NCBI GenBank assembly: GCA_025175895.1
Contig: CM046004.1
Coordinates: forward strand, 15,425,011 to 15,489,010
Reading direction: 5' to 3'
Source of the DNA: Wurfbainia villosa
Taxonomy: Eukaryota; Streptophyta; Magnoliopsida; Zingiberales; Zingiberaceae
Length of the DNA: 64,000 nt
The translations under genes were made by a program, and so were the position numbers. The notes under the pieces were generated by a model that saw only the letters and a list, made by a program, of their open reading frames with translations, made no database searches and had not been told where the DNA came from. Shown piece by piece: positions 10,585 to 22,127 of this stretch (positions are counted from its first letter, which is position 1; every line of letters begins with the position of its first letter).

Positions 10585-12137
10585 AACTAATACAATCGAC
10601 CTAGGTCATGATTGACCGGACTCTAGTTTGACTCGAGTAGTGTTTTGATGTTTGACAAGGGAGTCGACCATTGTTTGACAATGGGTTGACTATATGGTTA
10701 ACATGGGGTTGACTATATGGTTAACATGGGGTTGACCATATGATGGATAAGTCCAAGTCTTGTGTACTTAGCATGGAAAGTCCAAATGGGCCACTTGGCA
10801 ATGGGAAAGTCCAAGTCATGGGTACTTGGTATGGAAAGTCCAAGCATGGGTCTTGGCAAGGGAAAGTCCAAGCTTGAGTCTTGGCAAATGGAAAATCCAA
10901 CATGGGTTGGCAAGGAAAGTCCAAGGGTTAATATTGGTGGCGTAAAGTCCAACGGGAGTCTTGGCAGCATAAGTCCAATGGTTGGCAGCGCAAAGTCCAA
11001 GCGGTAGTCTTGGCAGCGTAAGCCCAATGTGCCTTGGCGATATAGACCAGCTTAGCATGACAATAGCCGATGGAAGCTCCTGAAGGCTAGCTTATGGATG
11101 AACAAGTCATGGATGACTTGGAGAGATCCGATAGGTGTGAGACTGACGAAGGTGGCTAGAAGGCTTAGGTCTAGGCTAAGGGTGATTTAGCAAGTATGAG
11201 GGCATCATACTTGGGGTTAAACCTCATGTTTGAGGTTATCAGTCGACTGGGGCTTTGAACCAGTCGATTGATCAAGTGTTTTGACACTTGGCAGCCGAGT
11301 TGACTCTTGGCAGTCGACTAGGATTATGACCAGTCGAACTGATCAGAGTCGATTGGTGTTCGACTGTAGGAAATGGCCCGGCACCAACTAACACATTGCG
11401 CGATCGATGGCTTGATCGATCGGATCGTGATGGATGACGATTAATTGTTGGTTGGGGCTACGGAGCGAATGCTTAGTAGTCCGCGACGGCCCCCGGCAAT
11501 GATCACGGTAATCGCGTGGCTTGAATGCCGACATGGATTAAGTCCGTTGTGAGACAACAGTACTGTTGATAGTCGACTGAGGACTTATGGCAGTCGACTG
11601 CTAGGAAAAAATTTAGGTCGCGAGGAGGCTTAAAAGGAGCTCGACGGGAGGGATTTCCACAGCGATTTCTTGGGCGTTTTGAGGAGATTTGCTGCTGTAA
11701 ATCAATGTTTTCAAGCACGGTTCAAGCAATCAACAAGCAAGCTTTCAAAAGATCATTTGTAAAGTGTTCTTTACATTCTTTTATGTATTTCACTTGTATT
11801 TTCTTGTTTATTATTTCTTATTATTGTAAGAATCATTATACAAGGTTTCTCCGCCTCCGACTTGTTGTCGAGAAGGAGTATTTGATTATTAGTGGTGTTT
11901 GGCATCGCTAGGGCTCATTCGAGCCTAACCTGTGGAGTTGGAACCTTGAGGTTCCAAACCATGTTATATTGTTTTGTTCTTGTGCTTGTATTTGTGATTG
12001 AGTATTTGTTTCTACATTTGTATTGTATTTTCTATTTGCACTGTGCTAATAACAATTGTAGATGCAAGCATGATCGATTTCCATCTTCGACGTATGACAT
12101 GCTATTCACCCCCTCTAGCGACGTCCACTTCCCAACA
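10585..12137 (+). repeat. 5' LTR of El-4
   Basis: Starts with a G-to-A decayed F1 terminus (aactaatacaatcg), ends cttcccaaca and is followed at once by agtggtatcagagtgagg. It contains the mini-hairpin array 10748-11040, a palindrome cluster 11238-11605 that is partly replaced by gatcgatcgg-like sequence near 11390-11430, and the stem-loop cassette near 11850-11965. Confidence 0.82.
10748..11040 (+). repeat. CCAAG/CTTGG mini-hairpin array, El-4 5' LTR
   Basis: About ten degenerate units of the F1 array, from gtccaagtcttgtgtac to caatgtgccttggcg. Confidence 0.88.
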
Positions 12138-12155
12138 AGTGGTATCAGAGTGAGG
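12138..12155 (+). promoter_or_regulatory. Primer binding site of El-4
   Basis: agtggtatcagagtgagg directly after the LTR end, a Met-tRNA type site with one change. Confidence 0.85.
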
Positions 12156-12211
12156 CCATTCTTCATTTGGACTAACCACTAAGAGAGCACCACTAGAGGG
12201 TGAAGAAGAAG

Positions 12212-13901
12212 ATGGAATTTGAAGAAAGACTAGGCTGGGACATCGACACACCACCATCCTATGAGGACTATGGATTTGAAGGCTTCAATTCATGGAAAAT
12301 AGGGATTGAGAACTTTCTAATGATGGTAGATATCAAGCTTTGGTTCGCCTTGATAGAAGGTTGTGAATTTCCAAGAGGCAAAAAGGGTGGAATCCTCAAG
12401 GTTGAAAAATGGACCAAGGAACAACTCAAGGAGTTCAAGACAAATATTAAGGTAATCAAAATGCTAAGTGATTTAATTCCTAATAATGCCTTGTCAAAGT
12501 TAGGTGAGTACAAGGATGCCAAGGAGCTTTGGAGCGAATTGACAAAGTATCATGAAAATCATCACCGACTCAAGAAGAGGAAGAGGCCGAAGAAGCAAGT
12601 TCATCCTCACAAGAAAGTGAGGATTCGGAGGTCGAAGAGTGTTCGACATTCGAGGAGGAAGAGGTGGTGGAAGAGAAAGAAGTAGAGGAAGCCTTCACCT
12701 CTAAGATTGAGGGAGAGGATATTAGGTCATCTTCCATGCCGAAGCAAGAGAAAGAAGAGCTATCTACCTCTGGTCGAGGGGATGAAGAACCGACTCCAGT
12801 CACCACCATTGACCTAGGTAACTCAAACACTTCAATTAATAATAAAAATCATATTATGTGTTTTGAGTGTAGGGAATATGAGCACTATAAGAGTAAGTGT
12901 CCTAAGAAAGTCAAGAAGACTCCACCGACATCTAAAGTCAACAAAAATTCAAAGGATGTCGGTGCCCCAATTAGGAAGAGCAAGGAGCACGTGGTGTGCT
13001 TCAAGTGTCAACAATCGGGGCATTATAGGAGTCAATGTCCTATGGTGAGGAAGAAGAGTCAAGAAGGAGCATCACAAGTAGGGGGAGCTTCTAAAGCAAA
13101 CCCTAAGGTAAATTTAAATAATGCTCATTCTTTAAGTAATAGGCAAAATCATGCTAGGAATTTTATTGCTATTACTCATGAACAAAAGCATGCTAGATAT
13201 AGATTTTATTGCCTATGTGCTAAACATGTCGATATTAGAAATAAGGAGAAATTTGGGACTAATGTCCCTAGAAAAATTCTACCTAAGACAAGTATTAAGA
13301 AAATAGAGAACCATCTAGGTTTTAACTCCAAGAATTCTTGAAATATACCTAGGAGGAATCCTTCCTAAAGGATAAATGAAAAATCAAAATTGAGAAGATT
13401 GGAACTAGAGAACCAAGCCTTGAGGTCAAGACTTGAGAAATTAGAAAAGACCCTTGAAAAGATGCAAAATCAAATTAAAGGGTCAAATTGCCAAAATTTA
13501 GGGTCTAAGAGTCAAAACCTAGGTTCTAGGAGGCAAGGCTCATCTATGGGCAAGAGAGGCTTGAGCCAAAAACCTAAGCCTACCTATCACAACGTTCCAT
13601 TCAATTATGGAACTAGTACTAGGTCTAGGAAAACTAAGGTCACAAGGGAAATCATCCCTAGAGTTGACCATGGTAGGTGCCTAGTGGCTAGGGTTTCGAA
13701 GAAACCTAGGGAAGCTACTAAGAAGGTTACAAAAGGAGTCACCCCTAGAGCTAACCTAGGCAAGACCACAATGACCAAGGCTACCAAGCCTAGAAGGGTC
13801 ATTATGAGGGTATCTAGGGAAGTCATCCCTAAGGAATACCTAGTAAACCTATGAGCTCAAATAGGTTTTGGATTCCTAGAAGCATGATCGATTCACGCTA
13901 A
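12212..13901 (+). pseudogene. gag: El-4 gag-type gene (SIRE-like), broken
   Basis: Starts at ATG 12212 (MEFEERLGWDIDTPPSYEDY), 75 bp after the LTR. An N-terminal capsid-like domain (SWKIGIENFLMM, ..LIPNNALSKLGEYKDAKELW) is followed by an acidic Glu/Ser-rich linker. Two CCHC knuckles lie near 12860 (CFECREYEHYKSKC) and 12997 (CFKCQQSGHYRSQC). A coiled-coil segment at 13390-13460 has Leu heptads (ELENQALRSRLEKLEKTLEK). The C-terminus is basic, with the repeated motif V(T/S)REVIP and an end like SSNRFW.PRS.IDSR. A frameshift lies near 12600-12680, a TGA at 13339-13341, and another shift near 13850. The same architecture is seen in El-9 and El-11. Confidence 0.85.
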
Positions 13902-14343
13902 ATGAGTTAGGGTGTGTCAACTTTAAATGGATGAGTAGTTAACCTAACCATGGTAAAGGTGACACCTTAGGTCATTTTCAAGGTTATGGGTACCTTGAAA
14001 ATGTGGTTTGATCATAATGCTAAAGGTCTTTAGGATGTGCCAATATATTTTGAGAATTATAAAAAATCAATCAAATTGACACAAACTAGATTTAGAGGTC
14101 ATGGTGTGTCATTTTGGGTTTTTGGCATACTTAGGGGATTAGTGATAATATGACAAAATGGACTTAATAATAACAAATGATAATTAACACTAAAATTTAG
14201 GTATTGTTATACCTTTATATTTTATTTGCCATAATTGATTTGCCATATGTCATGTCATGACATCATATTTATTTCATCATTTTATATGTCATGATAATGC
14301 TTAGGTTTAAGATTTTTTTGTCATGTATACTTAGGTTATATTT
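13902..14343 (+). other. Non-coding tail of El-4, left part
   Basis: Directly follows gag. It aligns by eye with 36580-37020 of El-11 and, reversed, with about 28200-28430 of El-9. No reading frame is shared between copies, so it is untranslated. It continues at 18574 after El-5. Confidence 0.7.
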
Positions 14344-14509
14344 TGTTGGTGCAATCGACCCAGGTCACGATTGACCAAACTCGAGTTTGACTCGAGTAGT
14401 ATTTTGATGTTTGACATTGATGTCTAACAATGTGTTGGAGAGATTGTTGGTGCAATCGACCCAGGTCATGTTTTGATGTTTGACGATGGTTTGACCATTG
14501 TCATGGGAG

Positions 14510-14821
14510 ACGTCCAAGTCTTGTGTACTTGGCATGGAAAGTCCATCATGGGTTGGCAAGGAAAGTCCAAGCATGGGTCTTGGCAAGGGAAAGTCCAAGC
14601 ATTGGTCTCGGCATGGAAAGTTCAACATGAGTTGACAAGGAAAGTCCAAGCATGGGTCTTAGCAAGGGAAAGTCCAAGCTTGAGTCTTGGCAATTGGAAA
14701 GTCTAAGGGGATTATTGGCGGCGTAAAGTCCAAGGGTGGAGTTTTGGCAGCATAAGTCCAATGGTTGACAGTGTAAAGTCCAAGTGGAGTCTTGGCAGCG
14801 TAAGCCCAATGTGCCTTGATG
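14510..14821 (+). repeat. CCAAG/CTTGG mini-hairpin array, El-5
   Basis: About eleven degenerate units, including several catgggtcttggcaagg units in a row. Confidence 0.88.
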
Positions 14822-15509
14822 GTGTAGACCACATTAGCATGATAATAGTTGATGGAAGCACTTGAAGGCTAGCGTATGGATCAACAAGTCATGGATGACT
14901 TGGAGGGATTCGATAGGTGCGAGGCTGACGGAGGTGGCTAGAAGGCTTAGGTCTAGGCTAAGGGTGGTCTAGCAAGTATAGGGGCACCATACTTGAGGTT
15001 ATCAGTCGACTGATATGATGAGAGTAGACTAGAGTTCGACTGCAAGAATTGGCCTAGTAGTCGACTGCTAGCATTGGGCAGTCGACTACTAGCCTGAGCA
15101 GTAGATTGATCTAGAGATCAGTTGACTGCTGGTCGGGTATTCGGGGACAAAAAATTTCCGAGTTGACTGTTAGGGTTTGACAGTCGAGTGATGACTCGAT
15201 CAGTCGACTGATGGGTATGATCAATCGACTGATGGTCTATCCGTTGGAATTTATCCAATGTGGCTCATGCCATTGTGAGACAACGACTACAGGAGAATTC
15301 GACTGATGGTCCCAATTAGTCGACTGCTAGGCGAAATCCAGCCCGAATATAGCTTATAAAAGTAGTTCGTGGAGAGGGATTTGACAATGGTCCTTTGAGG
15401 AGTTTTGAGGCAATTTGCTGCTGCAATTCAGGGTCTCCAAGTGCAACTTAAGCAACCAAACAAGCAAGTATCAAAAAACTCATTTGTAAAGTTCTCTTTA
15501 CATAGATTG

Positions 15510-16440
15510 TGTTGGATTAGAGTCGCTAGAGGGGGGGGGGTGAATAGAGAAATACAAAACTTTTCGAATTCTTTCGTCACTTTGATAAACAAGAAGAGTG
15601 CAGCGGAAAGTAAAATAATACAAAAGAAATTTTACTTGATTCACAGCCTTCTGGCTGCTAATACAAGGCCCTAATGGTCCTAGACCGTGTACAGAGGACA
15701 ATCAACTAAAATACTCCTTCTCGTTGGAGGTAGGAGTGAACGGTTACAATGAAACAAGAAAGCAAGAGGTAGAGGTACACTCCCCCTCTCCTCATTACGA
15801 TTAAAGCTCCAAAATAAAAACTTAAATATAAGAAATGCTTGGAAATAAAAACTTTAAATACAAAGCTCTAAGTTGACGACTTAGAGTGTTACCGACGACT
15901 TGAGAAGATTGAAGCTTGAGCTTGTGTCGTCGGCGTTCTGGCAGCGCTTTATCGTCGTAGAGTAGTCAGAGAGTCACGGTGTTGTGAGAGCACTTGGTAG
16001 GCTTTGGAATGATGGAAAAGGGGTGGAGAACCCCTAATTTTATAACCTTGTGAAACCCTAATTGTTGAGATGAGGTTTCATGAGGTGATGCCACCTAGCC
16101 CTTGAGAAATGGTGATAAGCTTTGACTCTCCTCGAGGCTGATCCTTGACCAGTAGTCGACTGATCAACCCTATCAGTCGACTGCTTGAGGCATCAGTCGA
16201 CTGATACAAGCCACCAGTCGACTGATGGCAGAGTTTCCAACTGTAATGAAGAGTTAGCTCGAAAACACAGTTAGTATAAGTAAGCTTGATGGTTATTTAC
16301 CATCCGATCTCGACTTAGATCTTCCAAGGGAAGTCTTGGTCAGATCGACGCCTAAGGATGTCCCCGTACGGAGGACACGAGCTTACCTCAACCTTTTACC
16401 TTTGAAGCTTTGCTTCCGATCTCCACCTGATTTCTTCGGC
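15510..16440 (-). repeat. LTR 3' portion of El-6 (F2 type)
   Basis: Reverse complement of an F2 LTR from about base 240 to its end. It carries a palindrome cluster (16150-16232, four CAGTCGACTG-type words), a TATA-like ttataaaa near 16038-16048 (minus), the R-U5 stem-loops (CAGCC-TTCT-GGCTG at 15646-15660) and the end block with a run of ten C (G on plus, 15531-15540). It abuts gag sequence near 16440, so the proper 5' part is missing. Confidence 0.8.
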
Positions 16441-16510
16441 TTGAATTGCTCCTTGTTCTCGTTCTTCAATTGCCTTCTTTCTTGTCGAACTGTTCTCCGC
16501 ACCATGTTGA

Positions 16511-17269
16511 CTATTGCGGCCTCCTCTTCGGATTCGGATTCGGATTTATTTTCTTCCTTGGGGGGGGGGGTGGTTTCTTTGCGACCTTCTTCTTCGAACC
16601 TGCAAAAAAGGCTATACCTTTCTCGGGTACCGAATTAGACTGTTCGTGGAGTTCAAATTTTGAAAATAATTCATCTAACCTAATTTTTGATAAGTCTTTA
16701 GAAACCTTGTAGACATCGACCATAGATGCCCACAAGGTAGTCATAGGAAATGAATTCAAAACATACCTTATGAGATCGTGGTTTTCGACTTTTTGTCCGA
16801 TGGCGTGCAAATTATTGACGGTGTCTTGTACATAGGCGTATAGTTGAGTCGCCGTCTCATGTTCCTACAATTTTAAATTATATAGTTTATTGAAAAGAAT
16901 ATCCCATTTGCATTCCTTAGCTTCGTCGGTTCCTTCATGTAGTTCCACCAACTTGGTCCATAAGTCCTTCGCACTGATAAAGGGGCCGACACGATTGAGC
17001 TCCTCCTTGGAAAAACCACATTGGAGGATTTGAGTGGCCTTGGCATCGACTTCGACTTGTCTTTTTGTAGCACTTGTCCATTGGTCATAATCCAAGGATT
17101 CACCCACTTCATTAGTCGGAAGTGTGAATCTTATTTGGATTATGATCCACATCTCGATTTGGGTCTTAAGGAAGCACTCCATCTGACCCTTCCAATAGCG
17201 AAAGTCATCTTCATTGTAAAACGGAGGTCGGACGGTGCTAAAACCCTCGAGATGGGCCATTGACAACAA
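16511..17269 (-). pseudogene. gag: El-6 gag fragment (F2/SIRE-like), broken
   Basis: Starts MAHLEGFSTVRPPFYNEDD at 17269 and closely matches the El-13 gag at 49750. Capsid-type motifs RYWKGQMECFLKTQIEMWII, DQWTSATKRQVE and AKDLWTKLVELHEG are seen. The frame breaks near 16860 and resumes through HAIGQKVENHDLIRYVLNS (16810-16511), ending in a Pro/Lys-rich tail. Truncated before the zinc knuckle by fusion to LTR sequence near 16440. Confidence 0.85.
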
Positions 17270-17897
17270 AAAAATGAGTGAAGAGAGGAAGAAAATCTAG
17301 CAACGACAAAAATAATGAAATGTACCAAGACTTGCATCTTGGATTAGTAGTGCGGGAGAAATTTTAAACGAACGAGAAAAACTTCGTAAATTAAAAAAAA
17401 AAATTATAAAAAAAGGCTAGATTGGTGGTTTCACTAAATCTTAGCACCCTCGGCTTTGATACCTTATATATTTGACTAAGGGGGAGAGCAAACTAACCCT
17501 AAGGGTTATAAACCTTTAAAGTTATTCTTGAAAATTAGCTTATAAGTATTTTGAAAATCAAAGCTAAGTTTCAAAAACTTATTGTTGGTGCAGAGGGATA
17601 TACCTCGAACCAATTTACTTAACCAATTCGAGACGCATGCTTGAACTCATACTCATTTTTTCATGCATGCTATAATATTATGCATTTTAAAACCCCGTAT
17701 TTTTTATAAACCTCCATCCTTATTTTTGATTCATGGCAAAAGGGGAAGAAGAGCGTAAGTTAAGGGGGAGTAACAAAATTTAAAAAATTAAATTATTGTC
17801 TTAAACTCACCTAGGGTTAAGGGGGAGTTCGTTTACTTATTGTCTTAAATTTCTCTTAACTTTGTGTTGGTTTGCCATAGATCAAAAAGGGGGAGAT

Positions 17898-18226
17898 TGT
17901 TGGTGCAGGGGCACCAGATAATCGAACCTGTGTTTTGATTATGGCAAAGACACAAAGTTAAGTTTACATCATTGTCTCACGAGCTAAATCAAGTGTGTAG
18001 AAATGCTAAGCTAAGCCGAAGGTCAGCGACACCCGGAGGAAATTGTGGTGGTCGGGTGACACCGGGAGGACTTCGGAGAGAGCCGAAGAAATTAGGTGGA
18101 GACCGGAAGCAAAGCTTCAAAGGTAAAAGGTTGAGGTAAGCTCGTGAGACAACGATATAAACTTAACTTTGTGTCTTTGCCATAATCAAAATGCAGGTTT
18201 GATTATCTGGTGCCCCTGCACCAACA
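17898..18226. repeat. Inverted-repeat LTR terminus of El-6
   Basis: Arm 1 is 17898-17985 on plus; arm 2 is 18226-18139 on minus. Both read TGTTGGTGCAGGGGCACCAG and on to CACGAGCT, 88 bp each, with few mismatches. The junction word AGCTCGTG at 18139-18146 is shared by both parental sequences. Confidence 0.9.
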
Positions 18227-18573
18227 GATTGTTGTATTCATACTTGTATTTGCTTGTTTTTGTTGTATTACTTTGTGTAATCGATTGTACGAGGTTTCTC
18301 CACCTCTGACTTGATATCGAGAAGGAGTATTATTAATTAGTGGTTGTGTGTGCATCACTAGAGCTCATTTGAGCTCAATCCGTGAAGTAGGAACCATATG
18401 GTTCCGAACCATATTATATTTTGGTGTTGTACTTGTGCTCTTGTTGTATTTATTTTATTATTGTATATTCCGCTGTGTATAACAAGTGTTGTAGACAAGC
18501 ATACACTCAAATTTCGACAACCAATGATGAATCGCTATTCACCCCCCCTCTAGCGGGCGCATAGGTCCTAATA

Positions 18574-19936
18574 TATTTTATGCCATGACATCATGATTGT
18601 TGGCATTGCTTTATTTATGCTATCATTTATGCATGATCATATTTCATGCATTAATAAAATTGATTTAAGGACTATAGCATGACTTAAAGTCCCATGTATA
18701 AGAGAATCAAGTAGTGTTGCCTTAGAAAATGTATGAACCCCTAGATTAGGATGAACAAAACTCACATCTCACATCAAATTTAGTTGTATGTATTTTCATA
18801 CACCTTAGACATATGTGAGTGCTAGGAAATGAGTTAAGTTCAAGGTGCATAGTTCTTGCATCTAGATGAACTCAAACTCATCATATATCATGTGTGGATC
18901 ATGGGGAAAGCTAATGTGCAAGTCATGTGCATTGAGCCCATTGATCATGATCCAATATAGATTTTCAAAATCATTTTAAATTTATTTTAGAAAACTTTGG
19001 TGTAGTCTATCTTTTAATAGGAATCACTATTGAGAGAGTTGATACAAAGTAGGGCCAAAACATTGAACTTTTCAATGGTTTTGAACTTTGTGTCAATCTC
19101 ATTATTTTATAGGTAATTTATTTTTCAAATATTTTTCACCCATAATGATTGTTATAAGTATTATACATATGAATTTTTATGATTTTTCGTATTGTGTATA
19201 ATTACTTATGTTTTTTCGAAAATCATTTTTGATTTTTGAAATTCGATTTGCGTAAATCGATCACGCTTATGGAGAAGTCGATTGGCGTCAAGGGCGAATG
19301 ATCGATGACTAGAAGAGTCGAACGCTGTGCCTGATTTCAGATAAGCAAGGCTAACTGCTCCTAACCCTAGGATATGCCTTGGAAAGTATTAGAAAGGATG
19401 AAAATCTATTGGATATGGATTAGGAGAGTTGTTAGGGTGATATATCAATTTTAAGGTGTGTGAAAGTTCAAGGTTGAACTTTTAATCTTAATTTTGATGG
19501 TTTAGTGTTCCTATAGGCTTAGGGACTCTCCAAGGACATTGTTGGTGCAATGGTCAAGGGGGGAGCAAGCCTTTAGAGGGAAGTATATGATGGATATGTT
19601 CTTCCTTATGAGAGGGAGAAATGGGAATGTGAGATGCACAATTTGAAAGTTGGGAGAGTTTATAGGAAGCCTCTCTTTAGTGATATGAGACTTATCACTA
19701 GGAAGAGTGAAGACATCCTAGATATTTTTAGACCAAGGAGGAGATTGTAAGATCTCATTGGGATATGGGACATTGACACCCTTGGAGAGAACCTTTTTGA
19801 TGTATGTCAAAAAGGGGGAGAATTAACAGGAGAAATTATGAGAGAATTTGAGAATATCAATTTGGGAGAATTGGAAAGGAGATTTGAGTTAGGTGACCTA
19901 ACTCAAAAGTGTTTGTGGTTTTTGTCAAACATAAAA
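18574..19936 (+). other. Non-coding tail of El-4, right part
   Basis: Continues the tail to the polypurine tract. It aligns with 37021-38422 of El-11 and, reversed, with 24140-25700 of El-9. No conserved reading frame. The stretch 19255-19330 is a variable cassette that differs in every copy. Near the end, short words such as tttttgatgtatgtcaaaaaggggg form an extra purine tract (19795-19820). Confidence 0.7.
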
Positions 19937-19947
19937 AAGGGGGACAT
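19937..19947 (+). promoter_or_regulatory. Polypurine tract of El-4
   Basis: aaaaaagggggacat precedes the decayed LTR start TATTGGTGCAATCGGCCC, equivalent to aaaaagggggagat in El-11. Confidence 0.8.
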
Positions 19948-21494
19948 TATTGGTGCAATCGGCCCAGGTTATGATTGACTGGACTCGAGTTTGACTCGAG
20001 TAGTGTTTTAATGTTTGACATTGATGGTTGACAAGGGAGTCGACCATTGTTTGACAATGGATTGACTATATGGTTGACATGGGGTTGACCATATGATGAA
20101 GAAGTCCAAGTCTTGTGTACTTGGCATGGAAAGTCCAAGTGGGACACTTGATAATGGGAAAGTCCAAGTCATTGGTACTTGGCATGGAAAGTCCAAGCAT
20201 GGGTCTTGGCTAGAGAAAGTCCAAGCTTGAGTCTTGGCAAATGGAAAGTCCAACATGGGTTGACAAGGAAAGTCCAAGGGTTGATATTAGCGGCGTAAAG
20301 TCTAAGCGGGAGTCTTGGCAGCATAAGTCCAATGGTTGGCAGTATAAGTCCAATGGTTGACAGCGCAAAGTCCAAGCGATAGTCTTGGCAGCGTAAGCCC
20401 AATGTACCTTGGCGATATAGACCATCTTAGCATGATAATAGCCGATGTAAGCTCCTGAAGGCTAACTTATGGATGAACAAGTCATGGATGACTTGGAGGG
20501 ATCCGATAGGCGTGAGGCTGACGGAGGTGGCTATAAGGCTTAGGTTTAGGTTAAGGGTGGTCTAGCAAGTATGAGAGCATTATACTTGAGGTTAAATCTC
20601 ATATTTGAGGTTATCAGTCAACTGGGGCTTTGGACCAGTCGATTGGTTAAGTGTTTTGACACTTGGCAGCTAAATTGACTCTTAGCGATCGTGAGATTAT
20701 GCGATCGGCCGAACGATTAGAGTCGTATTCGAGAAATGGCACGACATCGGCGCCAACATTGGCGATTGATTGATGGTTGATCAACGCCATGGATGAAAGT
20801 CGATTGTTGGTCGGGTTTATGGGAGTAGAAACTCGGTAGTTGACTAGTCAGTCGACTGCCAGTGTAACCGTTGGCTTGAATGCCGACGTGGATTAAGTCC
20901 GCTATAAGGCAACGATACTGTTGGCAGTCGACTGAGAACTTATAGCAGTCGACTGCCAGGCTAAAATCTAGATTGCGAGGAGGCTTAAAAGGATCTCGAC
21001 GGGAGGGATTTTCACAGTGATTTCTTGGGCATTTTTGAGGATATTTGTTGCTGCAAATCAGAGTCTTCAAGCACGGTTCAAGCAATCAATAAGCAAGCTT
21101 CCAAAAGATCATTTATAAAGTGTTCTTTACATTCCTTTGTATATTTCACTTGTATTTACTTGTTTATTGTTTTTTATTGTTGTCAGAATCATTGTACTAG
21201 GTTTCTCCACCTCTGACTTGTTATCGAGAAGGAGTATTTGATTATTAGTGGTGTTTGGCATCGCTAGGGCTCATTCGAGCCCAACCCGTCGAGTAGAAAT
21301 CTTGAGGTTCCGAACCACATTATATTGTTGTGTTCTTGAGCTTGTATTTGTGATTGTGTATTTGTCTCTACATTTGTATTGTATTTTCTATTTCCGTTGC
21401 ACTAATAACAATTGTAGATGCAAGTACGATCAATTTCCATCTTTGACGTACGACATACTATTCACCCCCCTCTAGCGACATCCAATTCCCAACA
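19948..21494 (+). repeat. 3' LTR of El-4
   Basis: 1547 bp, from tattggtgcaatcggccc to attcccaaca. Mini-hairpin array 20101-20416, palindrome cluster 20613-20965, R-U5 cassette 21195-21320, end block near 21460. It matches the 5' LTR block for block, but in 20675-20800 the palindromes are replaced by cgatcg-type sequence. Confidence 0.85.
20101..20416 (+). repeat. CCAAG/CTTGG mini-hairpin array, El-4 3' LTR
   Basis: About eleven degenerate units, parallel to 10748-11040 in the sister LTR. Confidence 0.88.
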
Positions 21495-22127
21495 CTATTT
21501 GTATTCATTCCTCGATGTTTTAATCAACTTATGTGGTAAATTCGATAAATTTATCATGTTTTACGAATATGAATTATTTTAGCACCTCAATGCAAAACTT
21601 GCTAAATTGATGTCCCTATTGAATGATTCGATATATACTTTGTTTTGTAGGATAATTGAGGAGAAAATCGAGAATTTTTAAGGCAGAGGCCACCACAAAA
21701 GGAACCACAGCGGGGTCGTTGTCCCTACTATCGTAGCCCATAAGAGAGCTCCAAAGGCCACCATGACCTGCCCATGGTGGGCACCACAGCTAGGTCATGG
21801 TGCCAATGCGAAGCACCATTGTGGGTGAGTATAAAAGCTAAATCAAGGGTTTTCTCTTGCATCTCTCTCTTTTCCTCCTTGGCAGTTGCCTCCACTACCT
21901 CTCCCACTCGAAAGAGGCTCCATCCACTACTCTTTCGCTTGGATTAGAGGGAAGAACCACTATATTGAGGCGCTCCAGCGACATCCACCATCTCATCAGC
22001 ACACCATCTTCACTCTCTGATTAGAGAGAGGAGATTCATCTCTGATGACATACTTTCAAGCTTTAACAGATTAGGAAGAGCTCAGATTCTTCACCTAACT
22101 CCCAAATTACAGAGTTTGATTCATATC
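21495..22127 (+). repeat. 5' LTR of El-7, left part
   Basis: Aligns by eye with 58880-59494 of the 3' LTR (for example ctcgatgttttaatc, ggcacctcaatgcaaaa, gaggagaaaatcgagaatttt). It breaks at gattcatatc, where El-8 inserted; the uninterrupted homologue reads gattcatactgcagtc at 59484-59499. Confidence 0.8.

Larger units (their letters stand above)
15510..18226 (-). mobile_element. El-6: rearranged F2 (SIRE-like) element with palindromic end
   Basis: A 2717-bp insertion with TGTTGG..CCAACA termini and a perfect target duplication GATTG (15505-15509, 18227-18231). Read on the minus strand: 88 bp of LTR start (18226-18139), then a region whose plus strand is again an LTR start (17898-18138). 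Next comes a plus-strand F2 interior 3' end with polypurine tract (about 17465-17897). Then a minus-strand primer site (about 17452-17464), a minus-strand gag fragment, and the 3' three-quarters of an LTR (about 16440-15510). The pieces are therefore head to head, yet the unit has proper ends and a duplication. An extra LTR-start-like word lies at 17583. Confidence 0.85.
14344..18573 (+). mobile_element. El-5: solo F1 LTR inside El-4, itself split by El-6
   Basis: Starts TGTTGGTGCAATCGACCC at 14344 and resumes after El-6 to end near gcataggtcctaata, with the target duplication TATTT at 14339-14343 and 18574-18578. Minus El-6 it is about 1.5 kb. A second complete LTR start (TGTTGGTGCAATCGACCC) occurs only 103 bp in, at 14447, preceded by the purine string ggagagat. 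It contains the mini-hairpin array 14510-14821, palindrome cluster 15002-15330, tataaaag at 15355-15362 and, after El-6, the stem-loop cassette and end block (18290-18560). Confidence 0.85.
10585..21494 (+). mobile_element. El-4: F1 gag-only LTR retrotransposon (SIRE-like, non-autonomous), with nested insertions
   Basis: 5' LTR 10585-12137, primer site 12138-12155, gag-type gene 12212-13901, long non-coding tail, polypurine tract 19937-19947 and 3' LTR 19948-21494. Solo LTR El-5 (14344-18573) interrupts the tail. Without it the interior is about 3.6 kb and contains no protease, integrase, reverse transcriptase or RNase H in any frame. The two LTRs share the same arrays and blocks, so they are sisters. 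Termini are decayed (TGTTGG has become AACTAA and TATTGG). No matching target duplication was found (tatac against ctatt), so one border may be rearranged. Confidence 0.82.

Noticed and set aside
12138..12155. tggtatcagagcc words as parts of tRNA genes
   Set aside because: They are primer binding sites just inside LTRs, without cloverleaf context.
15531..15540. Run of ten G as a telomere-like or quadruplex feature
   Set aside because: It is the reverse complement of the C-run in the conserved LTR end block (cgctattcacccccc) present in all SIRE-like LTRs here; it is not repeated.
10580..21499. El-4 inserted into El-7 with a simple target duplication
   Set aside because: The right flank of El-4 is El-7 LTR sequence, but the left flank is unrelated and the flanking five bases differ (tatac, ctatt). 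A deletion or rearrangement is needed, so I do not claim the nesting.
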